This document shows, one piece after another, positions 47,846 to 64,000 of a stretch of 64,000 nucleotides of DNA (position 1 is its first letter; every line of letters begins with the position of its first letter). Made by a program: the position numbers and the translations under genes. The stretch is taken from positions 34,748,385 through 34,812,384 of the forward strand of contig NC_056759.1 in NCBI RefSeq assembly GCF_018687715.1. Direction: 5' to 3'. Below the pieces are notes generated by a model. That model saw nothing but the letters and a program-made list of their open reading frames with translations, did no database searches and was not told the DNA's origin. Origin of the DNA: Carya illinoinensis. Taxonomy: Eukaryota; Streptophyta; Magnoliopsida; Fagales; Juglandaceae.

Positions 47846-50800
47846 ATGGAATGCAATCAGCTCTGTATCACCACAGCAAAGATTTTGTTCATCTTAGTCA
47901 TCTCTCATGTTCTTCCATCAGCATCTGCATCTGCATCTACAACTGTCTGTGAAGATCTCACCGATTGCCTAGCTCTTCTGAAGTTCAAAGAAGCCATAAC
48001 AAGTGATCCCAAGAGTTATCTCCAAGATTGGAACAAAGCCAATTCCTTCTGCAACTGGACTGGAATTACATGCCATCCACATCTCGAAGATCGTGTCATA
48101 GCTCTTGAGCTCATTAACATGGGCTTACAGGGAACTATTTCACCATTCCTTTCCAATCTTTCCCTTCTCAGCACCTGTCTTTGTACCGTAACCGTTTCCA
48201 TGGAGAAATCCCAACTACCTTGGGAAGGCTATTGAAATTAGCATATTTGAATCTCAGCATAAACCTGCTTGAAGGTAACATACCACCCTCACTTCAAGGC
48301 TGTGAAAGCTTGAAAATCTTGGATTTGAGTAGCAACTATCTATCTAGAATTCCGAAAGAACTTGGGTGGATGAAGAACCTGATGCACTTGGCTCTCGCTG
48401 AAAACAGCCTCACTGGAGTCATACCATCATTTCTATCAAACCTGACAGGCCTAATAAAATTAGAGTTGGCCGCAAATTTCTTCACTGGGAAGATCCCTCC
48501 ACAGCTTGGAGCTCTCGCAAAGTTGGAGATTTTGTACTTACACATTAACTCTCTTGAGGGAACGATACCTAACTCGTTGAGTAACTGCACCTCATTACGT
48601 GAAATTTCGATGATTGAGAATTTTTTAAGTGGAGACATCCCTTCAGAATTGGGTGAAAAGCTCCAAAACTTGCAGAAGTTGTACTTGCTAAATAACAGTC
48701 TCTCTGGGGAAATTCCAGTGACCCTCTCGAATCTATCCCATCTGACACTCCTTGATCTTAGCGTGAACAACTTCAGTGGGGATGTTCCACACGAATTGGG
48801 GAAGTTAAAGAACCTTGAGAATCTTTACCTTCATAGCAATAATCTGGGAGGCAGATCTGGCAACTCTCCCCTCAGTTTCTTAACAGCACTCACAAACTGT
48901 TCGTTTCTGAAGAAATTGCACTTGGGTTCATGTCTGTTCACAGGAAATCTACCTGTTTCCGTTGGCGCGCTTTCAAAAGAACTTTATTACTTCAACATTT
49001 TGAATAACAAAGTAACAGGAGAGATACCAGGAAGTATTGGTAACTTGAGCGGCCTTGTGCGCTTAAATTTGTGGTACAACTTTTTGGATGGAAGAATACC
49101 AGCAACACTGGGAAAGCTTTGGCAGTTGCAGACGTTAGACTTGGGAAGAAACAGGCTCTTGGGGACAATTCCTAAGGACATGGGGAACATGACTAATCTT
49201 GGTTGGCTGGATGCTAGTGATAATTTGCTTACTGGGTCGATTCCCTTTACACTTGGTAATCTCTCTCAACTGAGGTATCTTTTCTTGTCTCAAAACCACT
49301 TGTCAGGAAACCTTCCCATTGAACTCACCCAATGTTCTCTTATGATGCTTCTTGATTTATCCTTCAATGCCCTACGAGGGTCAATTCCCAGAGAGATCAG
49401 CAGCTTTTCCAAGTTGGCTCTCTCACTCAACCTGTCAAACAATTACTTTCAAGGAGAGATTCCTGCAGGCATCGAGAAACTGGTGTATGTGCTGGCAATA
49501 GACTTGTCAGAGAATAGGCTTTCCGGTGCCATACCAAGTTTAATTGGAAGTTGCATATCATTGGAGCGTTTGAACCTGTCCCATAACATGCTTGACGGGA
49601 CAATCCCTGAGGCCTTGAAGCTGATCACGCATCTTAAAGTGCTGGACTTGGCTCACAATCAATTAACTGGGGATTTTCCAATATGGATCATTAATGGTCA
49701 ATTTCTCATGCATCTTAATTTATCCTACAATATTTTGACAGGAGAAGTTCCAAATACTAGAAGGTTCAATAGAAGCTCGTTCATGGGGAATTTGGGGTTG
49801 TGTGGTGGCTCTGAACTACTTGGTCTTCCTCGCTGTGAAGCTCAGAAGCAAAAGCAAAAGAGAAACAAAAAGTTTTACCATGTCTTAGCAATTACATTGA
49901 GCTGTACCCTATTATTTTTGGTGTTGGTTGCTGTCTTTGTTTGCCGTTTCTTCTTCAAGAAAGAAACTGTAAATCTATCACATTCAAAACTAATGTCTTC
50001 TCCAATAAACTTTGGAAACCGGACTTTTACTCAAAGGGAACTCGAAATTGCAACAGCTGAGTTCGATGAGGCAAACTTACTGGGAAGGGGAAGCTATGGA
50101 TCAGTTTATAAAGCAATCATTGATGATGGAAATTCTGTTGTGGCGGTAAAGGTTTTGCATGAAGAGTCTATTCAGAGTTTGAAAAGCTGTAAAAGAGAAT
50201 GCCAGATATTATCTGGAGTCAAGCACCGCAATCTGGTCAGAATGATTGGGTCCGCCTGGAGTTCACAGTTCATGGCTATAGTTCTGGAGTATGTGGGCAA
50301 TGGGAACTTGGAACAGCATCTTTATCAGAAGGGATCAGAGATAGGCAGCTGTAAATTGAAATTAAGAGAGAGGCTGGGAATAGCTATAGATGTTGCCCAT
50401 GGATTGGAATATCTACACGAGTACTGTTCAGTTCAAGTCATACATTGTGATCTGAAGCCACAAAATGTGCTTCTGGACAGTGATATGGTGGCTCATGTTG
50501 CAGATTTTGGGGTTGGAAAGCTCATTTTAGCTGACAAACTAAGAGAACATGTTAGCACAACAGATTTCCTACGAGGATCTATTGGTTATATACCCCCAGG
50601 TGTGCATGTGATGAGCTACGATGATGTCGTTTCTTTATATGCGTCGTCTATAGTAAATGATTTCGATTATTTTCTTTCTACTCAAGAAAGCTTTTCATCT
50701 CGTATTTCTTCCCAACATATTACCTTTAAAGTACAGATGATCTGTTTTAATTTCTAAGTAGAAATTAGTCAATTTTCAAATTATCGTTACTTCAAAAATT

Positions 50801-51348
50801 GTTTAGATTTCTCAAGCAGATTACTGTCAAAATAGGGTCCATTACTACAAGATCTATGTGAACAAGAATCCTAAGCAACATATCGTTTCTAAGAAGAAAA
50901 TATTTGTCAAGGCTCCAAAATTGTTTACACAGTAACTTAGGAACTAAATTGTGAAACACTTTCCGCTAACGAATCTAGTTGCTTTCAAACAGAGTATGGA
51001 CAGGGAATTGAAGTGTCCACTAGAGGAGACGTATATAGTTTTGGAATCATGCTGCTAGAGATGATGACTCGAAAGAAGCCCACAAGTGAATTATTTTCAG
51101 ATGGGGTTGATCTCAGGAATTGGGTGGATTCTGCATTTCCAGATCATATTATGGATGTTCTGGACACCTCATTAAAGCAGGAGGCAAATTCAGGGGATTC
51201 AAGCTGTGCTTTACAAAGGTTTAAGCAATGCTGCGTGGAAATGCTTGACTCAGGGTTGATGTGCACACAGGAAGATCCACAAAAACGACCACTCATGTCT
51301 TCGGTGGTACGAAGGCTGGAGAATGTTTGGAAGGAAGAAGGATATTAG
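47846..51348 (+). pseudogene. LRR receptor-like kinase (EFR/XA21 type) with one frameshift
   Basis: Plasma-membrane receptor kinase of LRR subfamily XII, whose known members sense microbial patterns. Exons: 47846-50599 and 50993-51348, joined at the position usual for the family (IPP|EYGQG). Order: signal peptide (KILFILVISHVLPSASA), LRRNT (DCLALLKFKEAI, NWTGITC), about 20 LRRs of plant type (LxxNxFxGxIP), transmembrane segment (VLAITLSCTLLFLVLVAVF), kinase with P-loop GRGSYGSVYKA, VAVKVL lysine, HCDLKPQN catalytic loop (non-RD) and DFG. The frame breaks near 48170-48181: the first frame stops at 48235 and the rest resumes in the next frame at LYRNRFHGEIP. LRR spacing is restored if one C is missing at about 48174. 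With that base it would be about 1036 aa, normal for the family. Everything downstream is intact, so it is either a very young pseudogene or a sequencing error. Confidence 0.88.
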
Positions 51349-52123
51349 AAGAGATTAGAATAGAAGAGATAGGGAGGGGATAAGAAAAAGCAAGTGTCAG
51401 ATAGAAAAGAGGGAGGTGACGGGAAAGAGAAAAAAACGAAAAAGATGGATGATTAGTAAAGCCAAACGGAAAGAAAATGATGAAATGACATAAAGCTGAT
51501 TTTCTCAACAACCATAATAAAATGGACTGAGATTTGAGAGAAGGGAAGAGCGACTATTACGAGAATACATAGCATCATCTTCAATCGGACGACGAGAGCT
51601 CTAGAATGGATCTTCTCCAAAAAAGAGGTATTCAACCTTCATTGTATAGAGAAAAATAAGAGAATATAAAATACTCATATTATGGTGATTTTCCTTCCAA
51701 AAGACTTATGAATGTAGGCCTAGTGCCATATGTGTGTCTACTCTATTTACATTTCCTATATTTTTTCTATTCACTGCTATGGATGTACGTACGAGCATCG
51801 TACCACCGTTTTGGACCGCCATCATGAGTTATATACCGCCTCATCGAGACCTAGACCATTTCAGTGGGCTAGGAATGACTATTTGTCCTGTTTCGACTTG
51901 TTGTGCAATTTTTAGCATTAACAGTCAGCACTGTTGGTGGGATCGACTTTTTCTTTACACCGAAAGCTAGAGAAAGATGATAGAAAACTCACGCATCCAA
52001 CACGCACAACAATCTTACCTTACCTTGCTTCCAACTTCACCATCTCATTGTTGATCAATTTATAATGAATATGAAGGCTACACTCAAATTTTAAACTCAA
52101 TATTTTAAAGTTCTTCATGCTGA
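51349..52123. other. Downstream region of LRR kinase, no gene seen
   Basis: Presumed 3' UTR of the kinase gene, purine-rich at 51340-51500, then unremarkable intergenic DNA. Short open frames on both strands have no recognisable product. Confidence 0.4.
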
Positions 52124-52131
52124 GTTTAAAG

Positions 52132-52653
52132 TAGAGTTGTACAAAAACCAACCACCCCGGTCGTCACTGAAGCAAACCGGCCGCTAAAGTCTAGAATTAG
52201 TCGAAACTGGCAAAGAATTGGTTGACTGACAGCAGAAAAATATGAAAATTGATGTCGGACGTTTCGGTCCTAGAACTAGCCGATTATATGTATATAAAAA
52301 GATGTCGTTTCATTTAAGTGAGTGAAACAATGTCGTTTTAGACTTTATGTTTACAAAAAAAATTATATAAAACAACTCTGTTTCAACTAGGGTTTAATAA
52401 GCCCACCCCCTCCCTCCCTCTTCTACTTCTTCCCGATTCTTCTTCTTTCTTCAAAATATCTCTCACACAATCATACATAGTCCCAACACCCTTCACTCCC
52501 CTCTTTCTTCATAGCTTCATTGACAAGAAACCGAAGAACTGATCTTGCTCTCCCTTAATTGGCCGATTCAGCCGGTTCTAAACTTTTGAGAAATCTGTCG
52601 GTGTGGGTACTATTGGACCGAAACCACACCAACAATATCAGTATTCACCCCTA
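52132..52653. mobile_element. hAT-like non-autonomous element (522 bp)
   Basis: Left end TAGAGTTGTACAAAAACC; reverse complement of the right end TAGGGGTGAATACTG. Flanked by 8-bp repeats GTTTAAAG (52124-52131) and ATTTAAAG (52654-52661), 7 of 8 matching. Sub-terminal CCGG-rich motifs (CAAACCGGCCGC, GCCGGTTC). No open frame of note. Confidence 0.65.
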
Positions 52654-52661
52654 ATTTAAAG

Positions 52662-53840
52662 GGGAGGGGTTGTAATATTATGTTAGAATATTATCATACT
52701 TAGAAGATATAATATTCTAATAAGTATGGTAACATGAATTATTTTTTACCATATTTAGTTTATTATGTAAATCAATCAATATCAGTTAATATCATTGATT
52801 GATTGTATTTCCATTATTTTTCTAGCCTCATTCTCCTATAAATAGTAACACATGTTATGTATTTAGACACTAGAGAATAATAAAGATGTAATCCTCAAAA
52901 TCTTTCTCATTCTCTTTCTTTCTCCCTTCTCTTTTCTATATTTTATTTTATTTTAATTTTTTACAATTTTGATATGGCCTCGATGTAACCTGTACATAAG
53001 AAAAGATGAAGGGCATGAGGTTTTTTTTCTTTTTTTGTCCGGAGGTTACAGATAGTCGGCAAAGTCAAACGATGGTTGGAGGGTTTCTTTCTGAAGTAGA
53101 TGGATCATGGGGCTGGTGTAGGAGTTACAACATGTGTGTTTTAAACTTTGAACATTTTGATCTTTCAAGTTAGTAAATCATTAATAAATCATATATATAT
53201 ATATATATATATATTTAAATCATTTAAAAAAAAGACCTTAAACATACGACTTCAATAGAGCTCGAGTTGTATTTCAAAAAAAAAAAAAAATAGAGCTCGA
53301 GTTGCGTTCGGACATGACCGAGGCCATGAGACCCATATGCAACCTTGGTTAATTGAGAGATGTTTGGAAAAGTTTTTCATTTCGTTCCGTTTCATCTTTT
53401 TCTCAAACGCTTTCAAACTAATCATTATAACTTTTTTAAATTAATAATTATAATTTTTCTCAATTTTCAAATAAAAATAAAAAAATAATTTAATTTATTT
53501 AAATCTCAAAATTATTTAAAAACAAAGTCATGCTAAGACAATGCATTAGCATGACTTTGTTGCGCTGCTTGGGTGCAAACAAGTCAGTGCCCTAGGTGTT
53601 TTATGTTTCGATTTTTAATTTTTGTGTCAAAATAATTTTAAAAACTTTTGTACACGTGTCATTGAATTATTGATGTTGACATTACGGATTATATATATAA
53701 TGAATTACTAATAAGTTGCTAACGGTGGGACTAGAAATGTTTAAATTTCACAGCATATGTATTGAAAAAGCTATAATATTAAAGAATTCATTGAATAGTA
53801 TTTTTCAAAGAAGAAATTAGTAGAGTGAGATGGACCATTT
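52662..53840. other. Intergenic region, low complexity, no gene seen
   Basis: AT-rich DNA with a 52680-52870 segment rich in TATTAGAATATTATC-like repeats, a pyrimidine tract at about 52900-52960, an (AT)n run at 53190-53212 and an A-run at 53275-53291. No convincing gene, RNA or complete element. LTR remnants at 52680-52980 are possible but unproved. Confidence 0.4.
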
Positions 53841-53848
53841 GAGTAGGT

Positions 53849-55085
53849 GTGGGCTTCGACTCCGACGCAGTCAGAATTTCTCAATTCTAAGCTCTAATTT
53901 CAATAAGAATCATAGTCTAAAAATAATTTCGATTCTGATTATGAATGCGAGTTAACTCATACTCCATTTTATTTGATCGATATCAGAATGGAGTTGGAGT
54001 TCCTATTCGGAGTAAGTTTTTTTATTTTTTTTCATTTTCTTGCCCGCACTGACTCGCATTTTCTATCCCCTTTTTTAACCTACTTGCACTTTCCAGCATC
54101 CAAACAAAAATTAAAAAATTTCTACACTACCAAAAACATTTCTAATATAGCACTAGATTATTAAGGGCAATAATTAAAATGAGGAAATGAAAATACGGAT
54201 GTTGTTACTTTCAACTAGCTTATCTCTCACTCCCTCCTTCGTTGTTTCGATCCTTTGAGTTAAAAATCGATAGTCTTTACTTTTATATAATATGAATTTT
54301 GGATGAGAAGTTTGAAATGGTTTTGCACCCCATTCCTGATCAATAAGAGCAAAAATCAAGATGTTAAGAATGAGAGACTCAAAAAGAGAGAAGGTGGAGC
54401 TGAGAGAGAGAACAAAGAAAAGTAGAGGCAGCCAAGTAGAGAGAGAAAGCAAAATGGGAATAACGGTTGAGGACGAACAAAAGAGAGGTAGGGTTAATTG
54501 AATGAGATTAATATATAGGAGTATCAAAACGGTGTCGTTTTGAGGTTTTTTTTTTTTTTTTTTTTTTTAAATATAATAAAAATTTGGCATGATTTTGATC
54601 TCATGGGGGTTTAAAACCATTCATGCATTTAACAAAAATTAGCTCAACCATTAGGCTCCTCGACCTTCTAAGTTATGTTATAATATAAAATATAGAGTAT
54701 TGCTACTAGACCATCTAAATTCCTTTTGCCCTAGTGACATACCAACATATGGTGTTATAGTTTATAATAAACAAAATATATATATATATATATATTTAAA
54801 ATAAAATAGTATCTTAAAATATAAAAATAGTATTACGTTTATGAGGCAAAGTGAGCAGTATAACTAGGACGACATAGTAACATTTCTCTAAAGTATATTA
54901 AATATAATTATCGGAGTCAGAATCAAAGTCGATAACCCAAAGTCTTATTGAATTTTGAACTTCAAACTCCGACTCTGACTATTTTAAGTGTTGGGACTTC
55001 GATTCTCAAAACTCTTTTTCTGACTTCGTTAGAGTTGAAATCGGAGCGAGCATCGAACGGAGTTAGAGCGGCAGAATTTTTGCCC
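53849..55085. mobile_element. Candidate hAT-like element next to the kinesin promoter
   Basis: GAGTAGGT (53841-53848) and GAGTGGGT (55086-55093) are 8-bp repeats with one mismatch. They bracket ends GTGGGCTTCGACTCCGA and (reverse complement) GGGCAAAAATTCTGCCG, which share GGGC only weakly. Sub-terminal GACTCCGAC, CGGAGTC and GGAGTTGGAGTT motifs occur in inverted arrangement at both sides. No transposase. Boundaries are uncertain and the middle (54174-54600) may be a later insertion. Confidence 0.35.
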
Positions 55086-55170
55086 GAGTGGGTGGGGGCT
55101 CCGGCTGACTCCCGGGTCGCGCTCTCTCAACTAAACGATGATTTACACGGCAACGTTCCGGAAAGTTTTA

Positions 55171-55213
55171 TAGCCGTTACAAGCAGCTCCTCCATATTTC
55201 AATCTAACGGCTC
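55171..55213. promoter_or_regulatory. Two MSA-like elements upstream of the kinesin-14
   Basis: The mitosis-specific activator consensus bound by three-repeat MYBs is YCYAACGGYYA. TGTAACGGCTA (minus strand, 55171-55181) and TCTAACGGCTC (plus strand, 55203-55213) each match 10 of 11 positions. They lie about 200-245 bp before the ATG, close to the likely transcription start. Confidence 0.5.
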
Positions 55214-55279
55214 ACACTTCTCTTAATTCAAACTTGAACTGAATCAAAACCCTTCGTCTTCGTTAAACGCCTAAAGCAC

Positions 55280-55280
55280 C

Positions 55281-55316
<36 letters not shown>
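55280..55316. repeat. (CT)n microsatellite in kinesin 5' leader
   Basis: A pure CT run about 100 bp before the kinesin ATG, probably in the 5' UTR. It is one of five long CT tracts in and around this gene. Confidence 0.8.
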
Positions 55317-55320
<4 letters not shown>

Positions 55321-55414
55321 CTCTTTCACGCTCTTGCTCTCGTAGATCTTCGCTTCTCTTTAATCTCTCCCTCTGTCTCTCTGAGATCTGCACTCTTGCT
55401 TTGTATTTGAAGCC

Positions 55415-60815
<5,401 letters not shown>

Positions 60816-61999
60816 TGAACCATGGCTTCTTCACAGCTCATACAGTCGTCAAATATCGTTTTCTTTTGTTAGTTCTCTTTTGGATATCATTGCAAATGTA
60901 CGCTGGTTGCTTACCAATGAGGTTGGACTGCATTTTCTGTCCCCTCCCCCTTATATCAAGCATTTTCTTAACCTTCATGTATCTCCTACTGTTCTCCTTA
61001 ACTTGTCAGTTCTTTTTTCTTGTATCTAATTCAAGGATTTTCTTAGTTGGTTGAAAACTTAGAAGCTCATGTACAATCCTTCTGTGCTCACCAACTAACA
61101 CGTTATAAAACATTAAAAGATATTTGCAACCGTGAAAAAAATTAATTTTTTAATAACAAACATTACTATTTTTCAAAGCGATTACGTTACTTTTACGCAT
61201 TTCAGGATTGTATATAAAATTACTCAATAAAAACATCTTAAAACTACTGTCAAACTTTCGAAAAGAAGTTAAATTTACTTTGCAACACCAAACCAGTAAG
61301 TTATTAGAGTCTTGATCATATTTATTTAGAGTAATGTGTTATAAATAGAGTGTACAATAATAAAAATCTCGTGTTTCTTTTTAAAAAAATATGGTTTATT
61401 AGTAAAAAATAAAAAAATAATATTTTCATGTGAGTCTTAGATGTACTCACTTTTTTCAAAAAGAGTACGCAGAATTTGCACAATCTAAAATTGCAAATAT
61501 TATTTTTCATATTTATCAAGTTTTCCAAAAAAACTCATTTTTTCGCTATAGCAACATTACGGCTATCGAGAGATTCTCAATTTCCAGATTAGTACAATCA
61601 TATTTTCTTTTTTTTTCTTTTCTTTTTCTTCGTATATTTTTTTAATCACCTTTAATATTTTTTAAAAAATAAAAATTCACAATATCATTTAAAAATACTT
61701 TTCTAATCATTAAATAAAAAAACATAAAAATATTTTATCGTACATACCATCAGAATGATTTATTGAGAGATAAAGCATTTCCATTTTCGATATCATATTG
61801 ATGTGATCCATTGTGATTTTGACAAAAATAAGTGAATGTGATATGATTTTGACAGTCAAATCTGTGGTTAGATTGATGTAAATTTCAACTTTTTAGTACT
61901 ATAAAATACTTCAATTTTAATACGAAAAGTATTAGTCCTTTGCATTTAAGGATGAGAATTAAAGTAACGTAAGAGTAATGCCCGAGTTTAAAATAAAAG
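60816..61999. other. Intergenic region between kinesin-14 and TANGLED1
   Basis: Starts with the presumed kinesin 3' UTR (to about 61070), then AT-rich DNA (61100-61980) with many A and T runs. I see no gene or clear element. Confidence 0.5.
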
Positions 62000-62044
62000 T
62001 AGCCGTTGTGCTTACGTTTGCGGAGGATAGAGTCGACCGTTGGA
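62000..62044 (-). promoter_or_regulatory. Two MSA-like elements upstream of TANGLED1
   Basis: On the minus strand, CACAACGGCTA (62010-62000) and TCCAACGGTCG (62044-62034) each match the MSA consensus YCYAACGGYYA at 10 of 11 positions. A third AACGG core, in TTTAACGGATC, lies at about 62053-62063. They are 220-265 bp before the ATG. This fits a G2/M-expressed gene. Confidence 0.5.
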
Positions 62045-62264
62045 CCAACATAGATCCGTTAAAAGAGTTTATGTCGAAACCACCCGCTTTGACTCCTCCA
62101 CTTCGGAAACGAACTGAGGAAAAGCAGAGGAAAAGAAGAGTTTGAGAGAGACAGAGAGCGTGTGTAGCTGAAAGTAATCGACTTCCAATCTCTGGGTCAT
62201 TCATGGGGGGTCATATAGAGATATAGGTTTGAGACCCACTTCGGGTTTTCTTCAGTACTGCAAA

Positions 62265-64000
<1,736 letters not shown>

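Noticed and set aside
50600..50757. Extension of the kinase frame to 50757
   Set aside because: It reads into the intron after the GTGTGC donor and loses kinase homology; the exon at 50993 continues it exactly in phase.
51734..51970. Small proteins downstream of the LRR kinase
   Set aside because: Overlapping frames of 61 and 78 codons with no motif, no signal and no homologue I recognise.

Overview
This is nuclear DNA of a flowering plant, almost certainly a eudicot and possibly a woody species; no marker fixes the species. The evidence is split genes with GT-AG introns, closest resemblance to Arabidopsis gene families, plant LINEs with DUF4283-type ORF1, tRNA-derived SINEs, hAT-like elements and AT-rich intergenic DNA. 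Gene models come from reading splice sites and checking that every exon phase joins; family names come from recalled homologues, not from a database search.

Layout. (1) 1-20788, + strand: a 5'-incomplete gene for chloroplast-type aminopeptidase P (APP2-like). Twelve readable exons encode 600 residues, spread over 20 kb because the introns are packed with LINEs, LINE 3'-end stubs, SINEs and a hAT-like element carrying a Rab GTPase fragment. (2) 21570-29571, - strand, convergent with APP2: a complete 23-exon gene for a peroxisomal long-chain acyl-CoA synthetase (LACS6-like, 698 aa) with a perfect N-terminal PTS2. (3) About 30540-37280, - strand: a decayed LINE with ORF1, endonuclease, RT, zf-RVT and RNase H remnants. 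(4) 37537-41727: a solo LTR with a 5-bp target duplication, holding two hAT-like elements. (5) 40977-47293: about four head-to-tail copies of a 1.6-kb unit that starts inside one of those hAT elements and runs over the LTR end into flanking DNA. (6) 47846-51348, + strand: an LRR receptor kinase of the EFR/XA21 type (non-RD), broken by one apparent missing base near its first LRR. (7) 51349-55414: intergenic, with one good and one weaker hAT-like candidate. (8) 55415-60815, + strand: a 14-exon kinesin-14 (KIN14S-like, 805 aa). (9) 62265 to the window end, + strand: the 5' part of TANGLED1, which marks the plant division plane.

How the genes relate. APP2 (plastid peptide turnover) and LACS6 (activation of fatty acids for beta-oxidation) are ordinary metabolic neighbours with convergent ends. 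The kinesin-14 and TANGLED1 genes are adjacent and both concern microtubules and division; both promoters carry pairs of MSA-like AACGG motifs, suggesting G2/M expression.

I found no novel biochemical system. The most unusual things are the layered LTR/hAT/tandem-array locus, the Rab fragment inside a hAT-like element, (CT)n tracts directly on three splice donors (one a GC donor), a perfect 23-bp hairpin in a TANGLED1 intron, and a series of ultra-short LINE insertions still flanked by target-site duplications.
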